From JAIQFL01 sp035295745 (GTDB taxonomy: Bacteria > Acidobacteriota > Terriglobia > Bryobacterales > Bryobacteraceae), in the NCBI GenBank assembly GCA_035295745.1, contig DATGIL010000022.1:124001-188000 (forward strand): a stretch of 64,000 nucleotides of DNA. Reading direction: 5' to 3'. Positions within the stretch are counted from its first letter, which is position 1, and each line of letters starts with the position of its first letter. Position numbers and translations under genes: made by a program. This document shows positions 32,027 to 41,401 of the stretch, in pieces. The notes beneath the pieces are model-generated. The model saw nothing but the letters and a program-made list of their open reading frames with translations, was not told the origin of the DNA and did no database searches.

Positions 32027-34486
32027 ATGCCCAAAGCAGATTTGAAATCCCAAGCCGTACAGCCTGTACAGCCTGTGCGTACGCCTGCCAGTCCTCACCT
32101 CCCCGTGCTGCTGTTGCTCTTCGCGGGCAGCGGCTGCTCCGCGCTTATCTACGAAATCGTCTGGTACCAGCTTCTGCAGCTGGTGATCGGCTCCACGGCG
32201 ATTTCGCTCGGCGTTCTGCTTGCTACCTTTATGGGCGGCCTCTGTCTGGGCAGCCTGGCGCTCTCGCGCATTCAGCGCGTGCAGAAGGAACATCCTCTGC
32301 GCCTTTACGGCAAGGTGGAATTGGGCATCGGGCTGTGCGGAATTCTGGTGCTGTTTGTGATGCCGCTGCTCGATGGCGTGTACACGGCAGCCGTGGGACA
32401 TGGATTGCCCGCGATCCTCTTTCGCGCTCTCATCTGCGCGATCGGGCTGCTGCCGCCCACATTTCTAATGGGGGCCTCCCTACCGGCAGCGGCGCGGTGG
32501 CTGGAGGATAGCCGCGAGGGCGTCTCCTGGATGGGCTTTCTTTACGGCGCCAACACCGCGGGCGCGGTGCTCGGATGTCTGCTGGCGGGTTTCTACCTGC
32601 TGCGCGAGTTCGACATGACTCGCGCTACTCTGGCAGCGGCCGCTATCAATGGCCTGGTGGGCGCGGCGAGTTTGCTGCTGGCCAAGCGAACGCCGAATCG
32701 CGTGGGCGTGGGCGGCGGTGCCACGCCGGCTCCGACACCTTCGACTTCTACGACTAAGGGCTATTGGCCCGTCTACGTGACCATCGCTCTTTCGGGCGCG
32801 ACCGCGCTCGGCGCTGAGGTCATCTGGACTCGCCTCCTGAGTCTGTTGCTGGGGGCGACGGTCTACACGTTTTCGATCATTCTCGCGGTGTTCCTGATTG
32901 GCTTGGGGTTGGGGAGTGGCGTCGGGTCCTACCTGGCGAGAACGGTCAAACCGCGCCTTGCCATCGGATGCTGCCAACTCTTACTCGTCCTGGGAATTGC
33001 CTGGACGGCCGTGATGCTGGGCAGCTCCCTACCGTATTGGCCGATCAATCCCCTGCTTTCCAATAGTCCCTGGTTTACGTTTCAGGTAGATTTGGTGCGG
33101 TGCCTCTGGGCGATCCTGCCGGCTACGCTTTTTTGGGGCGCCAGCTTTCCACTGGCGCTCGCTGCAGCCTCACGAGGCGAGGATTCCGCACGGCTGGTGG
33201 GGGGCATTTATGCCGCCAACACCGGTGGGGCGATCCTCGGCGCATTGTCGTTCAGCATGGTGCTGGTGCCTTGGATCGGCACTCAGGGATGCGAGCGGCT
33301 GCTGGTGGTATTGGCGGCGGTGAGCGCCCTATTCGTGTTAGTTCCCGTAGCGATGGCGGCGCGCAGTGCCTTGGGTTCACTGGGACTCACTGCGGCCCTC
33401 GTAGTTGCCGGCATTCTGGCGTCCGATCTACCGGGAGCGCCCGGCATGCTGATCGCTTATGGGCGACGAATCATGACCTCGATGAATCGCTCCAAGATCC
33501 TTTTCGTGGGAGAGGGCATGAACTCCTCCATCGCCATCTCGGAGTGGGATGACGGCGCGGTGCAGTTCCACGTCAGCGGCAAAGTGGAGGCTTCCACGGA
33601 GCCTTACGATATGCGCCTGCAGCGCATGCTGGGGCATATGCCCGCGCTGTTCCATCCCGACCCACACTCGGTTCTGATCGTGGGCTTCGGAGCGGGAGTC
33701 ACTGCCGGCACGTTTGTGCTGTATCCGGGAATCAAGCGCATCGTCATCTGCGAGATGGAGCCGCTGATCCCGCCGACGGCGACTGAGTACTTCGGCAAGC
33801 AGAACTACAACGTGATGAACGATCCGCGCGTGCAGATCGTCTATGACGATGCCCGCCATTTCGTCCTCACGACGCGCGAGAAGTTCGATATCATCACTTC
33901 CGACCCCATCCATCCTTGGGTGAAAGGGAGCGCCACCCTGTACTCGAAGGAGTACTTCGACCTGGTCAAAGAGCACCTGAATCCAGGCGGAATCGTGACT
34001 CAATGGGTCCCGCTCTATGAGAGCAATCTGGAGACAGTAAAGAGTGAGTTTGCCACATTCTTCGAGGCCTTTCCGAACGGCACGATCTGGGGCAACTCCA
34101 ACAATGGCGGATACGATACAGTGGCGCTCGGGCAAGTGGAACCGGCCCGCATCGATATCGACGCACTTGATCGCCGGCTCGCCCAGCCGGAATACGCGGC
34201 GGTGTCCTCTTCCCTTCGCGAGGTGGGATTCAACTTGTCGCTGGGATTGCTGTCGACATATGCCACACGTGAGCCCGATCTGCGCCCGTGGCTCGCTGGT
34301 GCGGAAATCAATCGCGATGGCAATCTTCGCTTGCAGTACCTGGCTGGATTGGGGCTGAATACGAGCATGGAGGGCGTGATCTACAATCAGATCCTCGCGT
34401 ATCACACCTTCCCGAGGACGCTCTTTGTGGGCTCGGAAGAGCGCTTGCAGGCCCTGCAAGCGGAAATGCAAGCAGCGAATAAGTAG
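32027..34486 (+). CDS. Membrane-fused spermidine-synthase-like protein
   Basis: An 819-residue protein in two parts. The N-terminal ~480 residues hold about 12-14 hydrophobic segments (AGSGCSALIYEIVWYQLLQLVIGS is the start of the first), as in the MFS-like membrane part of such fusions. Residues about 540-700 are the spermidine-synthase-like methyltransferase fold: LIVGFGAGVTAGTF nucleotide loop, VICEMEP, DDARHFV, FDIITSDPIHPWV and LYSKEYFDLVKEHLNPGG. The aminopropyl-transferase active site has only a partial match, and a related methyl- or aminopropyl-transfer reaction at the membrane is possible. The 3' end abuts a palindromic repeat at 34487. The start at 32027 is the first Met; residues 10-18 have a QPVQPV tandem. 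Confidence 0.8.
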   Translation: MPKADLKSQAVQPVQPVRTPASPHLPVLLLLFAGSGCSALIYEIVWYQLLQLVIGSTAISLGVLLATFMGGLCLGSLALSRIQRVQKEHPLRLYGKVELGIGLCGILVLFVMPLLDGVYTAAVGHGLPAILFRALICAIGLLPPTFLMGASLPAAARWLEDSREGVSWMGFLYGANTAGAVLGCLLAGFYLLREFDMTRATLAAAAINGLVGAASLLLAKRTPNRVGVGGGATPAPTPSTSTTKGYWPVYVTIALSGATALGAEVIWTRLLSLLLGATVYTFSIILAVFLIGLGLGSGVGSYLARTVKPRLAIGCCQLLLVLGIAWTAVMLGSSLPYWPINPLLSNSPWFTFQVDLVRCLWAILPATLFWGASFPLALAAASRGEDSARLVGGIYAANTGGAILGALSFSMVLVPWIGTQGCERLLVVLAAVSALFVLVPVAMAARSALGSLGLTAALVVAGILASDLPGAPGMLIAYGRRIMTSMNRSKILFVGEGMNSSIAISEWDDGAVQFHVSGKVEASTEPYDMRLQRMLGHMPALFHPDPHSVLIVGFGAGVTAGTFVLYPGIKRIVICEMEPLIPPTATEYFGKQNYNVMNDPRVQIVYDDARHFVLTTREKFDIITSDPIHPWVKGSATLYSKEYFDLVKEHLNPGGIVTQWVPLYESNLETVKSEFATFFEAFPNGTIWGNSNNGGYDTVALGQVEPARIDIDALDRRLAQPEYAAVSSSLREVGFNLSLGLLSTYATREPDLRPWLAGAEINRDGNLRLQYLAGLGLNTSMEGVIYNQILAYHTFPRTLFVGSEERLQALQAEMQAANK

Positions 34487-34537
34487 TGGCGCAAAGACTC
34501 TTCTTTGCAGCGTCGAGACTCCTCTCGACGCTTTTCG
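34487..34537 (-). repeat. double-hairpin intergenic repeat, copy 1
   Basis: On the minus strand: GCGTCGAGA-GGAG-TCTCGACGC, then GCAAAGA-AGAG-TCTTTGC, then GCCAC. The stems differ from copies 3 and 4 (GACA/TGTC becomes GAGA/TCTC; AAACA/TGTTT becomes AAAGA/TCTTT) but both arms change together. The repeat lies directly after the stop codon at 34486. Confidence 0.75.
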
Positions 34538-34645
34538 TGTGTCCACCAACTCCGCCGTACAAGTGCATTTTGATGTTCGCGCGTGCTTCCGGGAATGCTG
34601 AGTGAGCGTCGAAAGTTCTTTGTAGAGCGGACCTTGTGCGCTCTC

Positions 34646-34694
34646 GAAAAGCGTCGAGACGAGTCGACGCGGCAAACAGGAGTGTTTGCGCCAC
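34646..34694 (+). repeat. double-hairpin intergenic repeat, copy 2
   Basis: CGAAAA-GCGTCGA-GACGAG-TCGACGC, then GGCAAACA-GGAG-TGTTTGCGCCAC. It lies 50 bp upstream of the TIGR03437-like gene and in the opposite orientation to copy 1. Confidence 0.75.
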
Positions 34695-34742
34695 CGCCAG
34701 ATATTCTGAGAATCCCGCGGCGCTCGCGCCACTACTCCATGT

Positions 34743-35507
34743 ATGAAGTGTCTGGCGTTGGCCACGTTTCTCTGCGCGACGCTGCAGGCCGCTGCGCCCT
34801 CGTACACGTTGGCGGGCATCTGTAATCCGGGAAACTACGCGCCCGGCCCCTTCGCTCCCAACTCGATCGTAACGATTTTCGGAGCGAACCTGTCCCGCTC
34901 CACCCGTCAACTCACCGCTGACGACATTCAGTCGGGACAACTTCCCACCACACTCAACTACACGCAGGTGTTCGTCGATAATTACCCGGCACCGTTGTTC
35001 TATGTCTCTAATAGTCAGATCAACTTCCTGGTCCCGGCCAATCAATCGGTGGGCCCGGCGAAGATCCGAGTGGTCAGCGAGGGGAACACCGGGGCGGAAG
35101 TCACGATTACCGTGGTTGACGCAGCACCTGCTCTGTTTGCCATGTCAGGCGGGTATGCGATCGCCACTCACGCAGACAACACCCTCGTCACCGCCGACTC
35201 ACCGGCGCGTGCGGGAGAGATCATCGTCATCTACGCAACGGGGCTTGGGAAAACAGCACCCAACACGGCGACAGGTGAGATTCCCTGGTACCCGGCACAA
35301 ATCTCGGCACTCAGTTCATTGCAGGTCTCTCTGGGCGGGGCGGTCGTCGACCCCGGTCTGGTCAAGTACGCCGGCCTGACACCGCAATCGGCCGGGCTTT
35401 ACCAGATCAATCTCGCAATACCCGGAAATCCCGGCACCGATCCGGAGTTGCGAGTAACGGTGGCGGGCCAAACCAGCTCTGCCGGCTTGAAACTCCCAAT
35501 TCATTGA
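34743..35507 (+). CDS. Secreted TIGR03437-like protein of Solibacter type
   Basis: A 254-residue exported protein: signal peptide (KCLALATFLCATLQAAA), then two related beta domains with the acidobacterial signature. The phrases are ICNPGNYAPGPFAPNSIVTIFGANLS and later PLFYVSNSQINFLVPANQSVGPAKI, then TVVDAAPALFAMSGGYAIATHADNTLV and AGEIIVIYATGLGKT, ending YQINLAIP. This Ig-like module (TIGR03437) is massively amplified in Solibacter-type genomes, usually at the C-terminus of larger secreted proteins. Here it is almost the whole protein. The function is unknown, probably extracellular. It is a useful taxonomic marker. The ATG at 34743 starts the signal peptide. Confidence 0.85.
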   Translation: MKCLALATFLCATLQAAAPSYTLAGICNPGNYAPGPFAPNSIVTIFGANLSRSTRQLTADDIQSGQLPTTLNYTQVFVDNYPAPLFYVSNSQINFLVPANQSVGPAKIRVVSEGNTGAEVTITVVDAAPALFAMSGGYAIATHADNTLVTADSPARAGEIIVIYATGLGKTAPNTATGEIPWYPAQISALSSLQVSLGGAVVDPGLVKYAGLTPQSAGLYQINLAIPGNPGTDPELRVTVAGQTSSAGLKLPIH

Positions 35508-35628
35508 CCGGGTGCGCAACTTTCTCCTGGTCTAGTACGTTATATATACAGGTCCGCGCGCGAAAACAGGAGGTCTACGTGTCCACCGCGAGGCCGGGCT
35601 CAGCTAGAATCGGGTAAGGAGTGTTTCG

Positions 35629-36432
35629 ATGTTTCTGCGGCCCCTGATTGCGGCGGCGTTCTGGACGGGCCTGTTGGTTGCCCAGGAAGCCGTGCCGGCG
35701 GCGCCCGGCGATGGGTTGACCAAGATTGACCCGGCTAAGGCCGGAGACTACGTGGTGGAATCGGGTACAAAAGTCCCGTTGAGCCTGATCAACACGATTA
35801 GCACCAAGCATTCCGCGGCCGGTGATCGCGTATATCTGGAGACCAACTTCCCGATTCTTTCCGGCGGACGCATCGTGATCCCCGTGGGAAGCTATGTGGC
35901 AGGCACGGTAACGCTCATCAAGAAGCCGGGACGCGTAAAAGGCCGCGGCGAATTGTACGTACGGTTCGATTCGCTGACATTGCCCAATGGGGTGACTCGC
36001 GATTTCCGCGCCCGCATCGGCGGCGTGGACGGACAGACCGAAGGATCTCTCGATAAGGCCGAGGGCAAAGTAACCAGCGAAGGCAACAAGGCGGGCGATG
36101 CGCGCACCGTCGGAGAGACGGCCGCCGCGGGCGCTTCGGTCGGCGCGATTGCAGGTAGCGCCGCCAGTCATGCGGGCATGGGCGCGGGGATCGGCGCTGC
36201 CGCGGGTGCGGCGGTGGGATTGATCGGCGTTCTGGCCACTCGTGGGCCGGATGCCGTCCTCGCCAAGGGCAGCACAGTGGAAATGGTGCTCGACCGGAAC
36301 ATCAGCTTCACCGAGAACGAGCTCAACTTCGCGGGCTATCAGCCTCCGCATGCGCAGCCCTCTACCGCGCCTGTCACCCCGCCTCCAGGCAGCAAGGGTG
36401 CGCTGCCGGCGCCCCGCCGATATCCGTGGTAG
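35629..36432 (+). CDS. Exported protein with glycine-zipper segment
   Basis: A 267-residue protein: signal peptide (FLRPLIAAAFWTGLLVAQ), a beta-rich domain (TKVPLSLINTISTKHSAAGDRVYLETNFPI, then GRIVIPVGSYVAGTV) and a Gly/Ala-rich stretch, about residues 165-205 (GASVGAIAGSAASHAGMGAGIGAAAGAAVGL). The tail is Pro-rich. The Gly-rich stretch could span a membrane or pack as a glycine zipper. The beta domain resembles the TrbI/VirB10-like modules found in envelope proteins, but I cannot give a function. The gene starts about 120 bp after the TIGR03437-like gene and ends 10 bp before the accC stop on the other strand. Confidence 0.75.
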   Translation: MFLRPLIAAAFWTGLLVAQEAVPAAPGDGLTKIDPAKAGDYVVESGTKVPLSLINTISTKHSAAGDRVYLETNFPILSGGRIVIPVGSYVAGTVTLIKKPGRVKGRGELYVRFDSLTLPNGVTRDFRARIGGVDGQTEGSLDKAEGKVTSEGNKAGDARTVGETAAAGASVGAIAGSAASHAGMGAGIGAAAGAAVGLIGVLATRGPDAVLAKGSTVEMVLDRNISFTENELNFAGYQPPHAQPSTAPVTPPPGSKGALPAPRRYPW

Positions 36433-36441
36433 CCGCCTCGA

Positions 36442-37809
36442 CTACTTGCTGAAGCGCTTGATGAAGTTGGTATCCAACCGCCCCGCCTGAAAATCCTCGT
36501 CCGCCATGATGCGCTGGTGCATCGGAATGGAGGTGTGAATCCCCTCGACGATGAACATGCTGAGCGCCCGCCGCATGCGTTGGATCGCTTCCGCCCGGTC
36601 GCTGCCGTAAGACACCAACTTGGCCACAAGTGAATCGTAATATGGCGGAATCACGCAATCGGTGTATGCCCACGTGTCCACGCGGACTCCGATCCCTCCA
36701 GGCAGATGGAACCCCGTGACCCGTCCAGGTGACGGAACGAACGTGTCCGGGTTTTCCGCATTAATCCGGCATTCAATGGAATGCCCCCGCAGGCACACCG
36801 GTCCGGGCAGAATCTCTCCGAGAGTTTCCCCCTGCGCGATTCGAATCTGGCTCTTCACGATGTCGATGCCGGTAACGAACTCGGTCACCGGATGCTCCAC
36901 CTGCACGCGCGCATTCACTTCGATGAAGTAGAGCTTCCCGGTCTCGTCCATCAGAAACTCTACCGTGCCGGCATTGGTGTAACCCGAAGAAGCGATGGCC
37001 TTGCGCAACGCGGCAGAGATCTCGGCGCGCTGGCTATCGTTCACCGCCGGGGAAGGCGACTCTTCGAGCAGCTTCTGGTGACGCCGTTGAATGCTGCATT
37101 CGCGCTCGCCCAGGATCTCCACGTTGCCATGTTCATCCGCCAGGAGCTGAAACTCGATGTGCCGCGGCGCGCCGATGAACTTCTCGAGATAGACGTCCGC
37201 CGAACTGAAAGCCGCGCCGGCCTCCTGCTGGGCCTGCGTAAACAGCGATGGCAGCTCCGAAGGCTGATTGACGACCCGCATGCCTCGCCCGCCGCCGCCC
37301 GCCGAAGCCTTGAGGATCACCGGGTAGCCGATCTCGGCGGCTAACTCCAACGCCTCCTCGGGGCTTTTGAGTACCCCCGGCGAACCCGGCAGCACGGGCA
37401 CTCCCATCTCGCGCATGAAGGCTCGCGCGCGTTCCTTGATGCCCATCAGGCGGATCACGTCGGGCCGCGGACCGATGAACTTCAGGCCCGAAGTCTCGCA
37501 CACCTCGGCGAATCCGGCATTCTCGCTCAGGAATCCGTAGCCCGGGTGAATCGCGTCGACATTGGTGATCTCGGCGGCGCTGATGATCGAAGCCACATCG
37601 AGATAACTGCGCGCACTCTTCGCGGGACCGATGCAGATGGCCTGATCGGCGAAACGCACATGCGAACTGTAGCGGTCGGCCTCGGAATAGACCGCGACGG
37701 TCTGAATGCCCAACTCCTTGCAGGCACAGATCACGCGGACGGCAATTTCACCCCGATTGGCAATGAGGATCTTATTAAATCGTACGGATGGCAAACAGAG
37801 CCTCCCCAT
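36442..37809 (-). CDS. accC: Acetyl-CoA carboxylase, biotin carboxylase subunit
   Basis: A 455-residue protein with complete biotin carboxylase architecture: NKILIANRGEIAVRVI start, HPGYGFLSENAGFA, the ATP-grasp region with ILKASAGGGGRGMRVV, GECSIQRRHQKLLEESPSP-like segment (ECSIQRRHQK), and the catalytic EVNARVQVEHPVTE. It carboxylates the biotin on AccB with bicarbonate and ATP. It is the second gene after accB and overlaps it by 35 bp. The ATG at 37809 is the longest start. A TTG at 37794, 5 bp after GGAGG and giving MPSVRFNKILIANRGE, may be the true one. The enzyme lacks the carboxyltransferase genes here, which is common in bacteria. Confidence 0.95.
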   Translation of the reverse strand: MGRLCLPSVRFNKILIANRGEIAVRVICACKELGIQTVAVYSEADRYSSHVRFADQAICIGPAKSARSYLDVASIISAAEITNVDAIHPGYGFLSENAGFAEVCETSGLKFIGPRPDVIRLMGIKERARAFMREMGVPVLPGSPGVLKSPEEALELAAEIGYPVILKASAGGGGRGMRVVNQPSELPSLFTQAQQEAGAAFSSADVYLEKFIGAPRHIEFQLLADEHGNVEILGERECSIQRRHQKLLEESPSPAVNDSQRAEISAALRKAIASSGYTNAGTVEFLMDETGKLYFIEVNARVQVEHPVTEFVTGIDIVKSQIRIAQGETLGEILPGPVCLRGHSIECRINAENPDTFVPSPGRVTGFHLPGGIGVRVDTWAYTDCVIPPYYDSLVAKLVSYGSDRAEAIQRMRRALSMFIVEGIHTSIPMHQRIMADEDFQAGRLDTNFIKRFSK

Positions 37810-38275
37810 ACTCCACCGGCTGTCCGTTCCTCACCAGCTTGCTCTCCACGATGCCTGAAGCCTCCGACTCGATCTCGTTCATCAGTTTCATCGATTCGAT
37901 GATGCAGAGGACTTGGCCTGCCTGCACGCGGGAGCCGATCTGTACAAACGGCGCTGCGCCGGGTGCCGGTCCTTCGTAAAAGGTGCCGACGATGGGAGAC
38001 TTCACCAGCACTTGAGTGGGATCAGAGGGCTTTTCCTTGGGCGCCTCATGTGAGGAAGTCACAGGTGCGGTGGGTGCTGGCGGGGCAGAAGCGTTAGGAG
38101 GCGGCGAGGGCATGGATACTGCATATGGCGGCGGGGCCATCACGATCTCTTGCTGCGTGGCGAACGCGGCGCGCCGTATGCGAACGCGATTCTCGCCGCG
38201 CTGCACCTCCAACTCGGCAACCCCTGTTTCACTCGCCAAGTGGATCAACGCACGGATCTCATCGATTGTCATCAA
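37775..38275 (-). CDS. accB: Biotin carboxyl carrier protein of acetyl-CoA carboxylase
   Basis: A 166-residue protein: N-terminal helical part (TIDEIRALIHLASETGVAELEV), a Pro/Ala-rich linker (residues 47-85), and a biotinyl domain. The biotinylated Lys is Lys130 in ESMKLMNE, where most enzymes have EAMKMMNE; Ser for Ala is within normal variation. AccB carries carboxybiotin between biotin carboxylase and carboxyltransferase in fatty-acid synthesis. It is transcribed before accC and the reading frames overlap. The start at 38275 has two Met; either may be used. Confidence 0.95.
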   Translation of the reverse strand: MMTIDEIRALIHLASETGVAELEVQRGENRVRIRRAAFATQQEIVMAPPPYAVSMPSPPPNASAPPAPTAPVTSSHEAPKEKPSDPTQVLVKSPIVGTFYEGPAPGAAPFVQIGSRVQAGQVLCIIESMKLMNEIESEASGIVESKLVRNGQPVEYGEALFAIRTI

Positions 38276-38342
38276 TGGATTAGCTTAGCATCCAACGATT
38301 GGGGCGCGGGGAACGGAAACGCACGCTCCTGCGAGTGCTAAT

Positions 38343-38795
38343 GTGGCAGATATGTGGTCCATGAAGCCTATCGGCTATATCCGCAGCCCTTACCTCGAGA
38401 CACGCGAAATTCCCAAAGGACCCGGCGCTAAACATGACGCGGAAGGCGTGCTCGAAATTCGCCCGGAATTTGAGCCGGGCTTGAAGGACGTCGAAGGCTT
38501 CTCGCATCTGTTCGTCCTCTGGGTTTTCGATCGTGTCGAAGGCTTCAGCCTCGAGGCGACCCCTCCCACTGACCCCGGGCGCCCGCATGGGGTATTCGCG
38601 ACCCGTTCTCCTCAGCGTCCCAACCCGATCGGTTTGACCGTGGTGCAGTTGCTATCGCGCGAGGGCGGACTAATCCGCGTGCGCGGCGTGGACATGCTGG
38701 ACGGAACGCCGATTCTGGATATCAAACCGTATCTCTCAGAAGTTCCGCGCGAGCAGTTGCGTCGCGGCTGGTTAGATGAGGTCGAGGGTCGCTAG
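38343..38795 (+). CDS. trmO: TrmO-like tRNA (t6A37) methyltransferase
   Basis: A 150-residue protein of the YaeB/TrmO (UPF0066) family: PIGYIRSPYLETREIPK, then FEPGLKDVEGFSHLFVLWVF, then the most conserved block HGVFATRSPQRPNPIGLTVVQL, and DMLDGTPILDIKPYL. TrmO methylates N6-threonylcarbamoyladenosine at position 37 of certain tRNAs using SAM. The gene is divergent from accB. Two possible starts, Met1 and Met5, lie close together. It has the usual size for the short bacterial form. Confidence 0.9.
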   Translation: MADMWSMKPIGYIRSPYLETREIPKGPGAKHDAEGVLEIRPEFEPGLKDVEGFSHLFVLWVFDRVEGFSLEATPPTDPGRPHGVFATRSPQRPNPIGLTVVQLLSREGGLIRVRGVDMLDGTPILDIKPYLSEVPREQLRRGWLDEVEGR

Positions 38796-38873
38796 CGGCA
38801 ATCATCGCGTCGCCGCCGGAGTCCGTCTTTCCGGGCAGTTCGGTTGTTGACAGGTTGCTGCTTTCGAGGCAAA

Positions 38874-38945
38874 CCGTCGGAGTCCGACGGAAATTCTTTG
38901 TAAGTCATTGAAAGTGCAAGGGCGGACCCGTCGGACTCCGACGGG
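38874..38945. repeat. pair of palindromic repeats
   Basis: CCGTCGGAGTCCGACGG (38874-38890) and CCCGTCGGACTCCGACGGG (38927-38945) are near-perfect palindromes, 36 bp apart, in the space between trmO and the ABC gene. They are of the intergenic palindromic type common in Acidobacteria. Confidence 0.6.
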
Positions 38946-39099
38946 TTCTGCGATTCGCAAGCGATGCCAATCCCAAGCCGGAGTACCCGAGAGTGGCCTC
39001 TCATGCATGTGGCGGACCTCCCGAATCTGGCCATTCGGAGCGCTCGGGAACAACCGCGCGTCCGATGGCGTATGATACAGAGCACGCGTAACGAGCCCT

Positions 39100-40035
39100 A
39101 TGTTGGAAGTAACCGGCCTGCATAAGAAATACGGAGACCTGGTGGCAGTACAAGAAGTCTCCTTCGTAGCCCATCCTGGAGAGACAGTAGGACTGCTTGG
39201 GCCGAACGGTGCGGGCAAGACGACCACCGTCGCCATGATCGCCGGGCTGCTCAAGCCTGACCGGGGAGAAGTGCGGATCCAAGGCAATCCGGTATGTAGC
39301 GACACCGATCCCATCAAACGGAAGATGGGACTCGTTCCGCAGGACCTGGCGTTGCATCCGGAACTCTCGGCGATCGATAACCTGATGCTGTTCGGCTCGT
39401 TGTACAACCTCCGCGGCGCGCATTTAAGGCGCGAAATGGATGCTGTTCTGGAACTGGTAGGCCTCGCGGATCGCGCCAAGGACCGCGTGTCCAATTTCAG
39501 CGGCGGCATGATGCGCCGTCTCAATCTGGCGTCCGCGCTGATGCACGATCCGCAGATTCTGCTGCTCGACGAGCCCACCGTGGGGGTCGACCCGCAAAGC
39601 CGCAATGCGATCTTCACCAACCTGGAAGAGCTCAAGCGCCGCGGTAAGACGCTGGTCTACACCACGCACTACATGGAGGAGGCCGAGCGGCTGTGTGACC
39701 GGATCATCATTATCGATCACGGAAAAGTGATCGCCAATGACAGCCTGGAAGCCGTTCGCCGCCTGGTACCTGCCGTCAACCTGATGGAGGTAGAGATCGT
39801 GAATCCGGGTTTGGATGGGTGGTACATGGGACTGCGCAGCGTTGAGGGCGTCGAGACTGTCGAATCCAACGGAAACCAACTGCGCGTGGGAATGGGCAAT
39901 CTGACGGAAACAGCTCCAGCGGTGCTGGATTGGCTTAAGGCCAACGGCCACACCTACACGCATCTGTCGACCCAGCGGGCCGACCTGGAGACGGTATTTC
40001 TGACGCTGACGGGAAGGAGCGTTCGAAACGCATGA
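39100..40035 (+). CDS. ABC-2 type exporter, ATP-binding protein
   Basis: A 311-residue ABC ATPase: Walker A GPNGAGKTT near residue 38, Q-loop in VPQDLALHPELSA, signature SNFSGGMMRRLNLA, Walker B ILLLDEPTVGVD, and the H-loop TTHYMEEAE. The C-terminal ~80 residues form the DrrA-like regulatory part seen in ABC-2 exporters. The gene overlaps the next one by ATGA, so the two subunits are co-translated. Substrate unknown: such pairs export lipids, polysaccharide precursors or drugs. It has no regulator in front; a padR fragment lies downstream of the permease. Confidence 0.9.
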   Translation: MLEVTGLHKKYGDLVAVQEVSFVAHPGETVGLLGPNGAGKTTTVAMIAGLLKPDRGEVRIQGNPVCSDTDPIKRKMGLVPQDLALHPELSAIDNLMLFGSLYNLRGAHLRREMDAVLELVGLADRAKDRVSNFSGGMMRRLNLASALMHDPQILLLDEPTVGVDPQSRNAIFTNLEELKRRGKTLVYTTHYMEEAERLCDRIIIIDHGKVIANDSLEAVRRLVPAVNLMEVEIVNPGLDGWYMGLRSVEGVETVESNGNQLRVGMGNLTETAPAVLDWLKANGHTYTHLSTQRADLETVFLTLTGRSVRNA

Positions 40036-41324
40036 GCTGGACAGCATACGAGGCGCTGGTGCGGCGCGATTTGAAGCTCTTTTTTCGCGATCGGCGAGCG
40101 GTGCTGATGAGCTTTGCCGCGCCCATCCTGATCGGGTCGTTTTTCGGATATCTGTTCGGCGGCGTCACCGGCAGCGGCGACACGGCGAAAATCCCGGTGG
40201 CCGTGATCGATCAGGATGGCAGCAGCATTAGCCGCCATCTGGTCGCAGGCATCGCGAGTGACAAGGCACTGGAACTGCGGCAGGTGACTCTGGACCAGGC
40301 CAACAGCGAGATCCGCGCCGGCAAACTCACCGTTGCCGCAGTCATCCCGAAGGACTTCGGCGACCATGCGGCCAAGGCCTTATTCCGTGCCACCGATAAG
40401 CCTGAAATCACTTTTATGTACGACCCCTCGCACGGCGCCGAACTGGCCATGGTGCGCGGAATGTTCACGCAACATGCCATGGAGGCAGTGAGCAGCGAGG
40501 CCATGGGCGGCAACTCCAAGCTGTTGGATGAGACCATGAAAGAGGTGCAGGGCGCAAACGGCATGAATCCAGCCGACCAGAAGTCGCTGGTCCAGTTGCT
40601 CGGCAGCGTGCAGCAATGGAACGCGCGCCTCAACGCGAATCCGCAGGCTTCCGGCGAGCCGCGGCCCGGGCTCAGCATGCCTTACACCGTGCGGGAAGAA
40701 GCGATCCTGGCTCACAAAGGGGCGCAGTACAACGCCTACGGGCACGCGTTCGGGGGTATGGGTGTGCAGTTCATCCTGATGATGGGGATGGATGCGGGGC
40801 TCGTGTTATTGCTGCAGCGCCAGGGAGGTATCTGGAAGCGCCTGCGCGCGGCTCCGATCTCGCGGGCGACGATTGTGGCCGCGCGAGTCACCAGCGCCAT
40901 GATCGACGCGGTGGTGATCCAGTTCGTGATCTTCGGATTCGCCCGCGTGGTGTTTGGCGTGCGGGTGGAAGGCAGCATGTTGGGGTTTTTCCTGCTGGCG
41001 GTGGCCATCGGGCTGATGACGGGTGGATTCGGCATGTTGGTCGCAGGGCTCGGGAAGACTGTGGAGGCGACGCGCGGCCTGGCCATTCTGGCAACTCTGA
41101 TGATGGTAATGCTGGGAGGCGCATGGGTGCCCGCATTTCTCTTTCCTCAATGGCTGCAGAAGGTGACGTTCGCGGTCCCGACCCGCTGGGCGGTCGACGG
41201 GCTCGATGGCATGACGTGGCGCGGTTTGGGATTCGATGCGGCAATCGCTCCGATCGCTGCTCTAATCGGCTTTGCCGTGCTCTTCACCGGTCTGGCAGTC
41301 TGGCGTTTCCGGTGGGATGGGTAA
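40032..41324 (+). CDS. ABC-2 type exporter, permease protein
   Basis: A 430-residue ABC-2 permease: one N-terminal membrane segment (MSFAAPILIGSFFGYLFGG), a long periplasmic domain (residues about 50-240, with a TVAAVIPKDFG-type strand), and five C-terminal segments with FRWDG at the end. It works with the ATPase upstream. The initiation codon lies in the ATGA overlap, and the 8 bp before it are GAAACGC, so translation is coupled. Substrate unknown. A PadR remnant is just beyond its stop, which suggests the pair was once regulated by PadR. Confidence 0.9.
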   Translation: MSWTAYEALVRRDLKLFFRDRRAVLMSFAAPILIGSFFGYLFGGVTGSGDTAKIPVAVIDQDGSSISRHLVAGIASDKALELRQVTLDQANSEIRAGKLTVAAVIPKDFGDHAAKALFRATDKPEITFMYDPSHGAELAMVRGMFTQHAMEAVSSEAMGGNSKLLDETMKEVQGANGMNPADQKSLVQLLGSVQQWNARLNANPQASGEPRPGLSMPYTVREEAILAHKGAQYNAYGHAFGGMGVQFILMMGMDAGLVLLLQRQGGIWKRLRAAPISRATIVAARVTSAMIDAVVIQFVIFGFARVVFGVRVEGSMLGFFLLAVAIGLMTGGFGMLVAGLGKTVEATRGLAILATLMMVMLGGAWVPAFLFPQWLQKVTFAVPTRWAVDGLDGMTWRGLGFDAAIAPIAALIGFAVLFTGLAVWRFRWDG

Positions 41325-41401
41325 AGGCCCGCCAACGCTTCGAGGTGCGCTCCGGATGGTGGGAGAGCGCCTACGCCGCAGCCATTCTGACTTCTCGCTC
41401 C

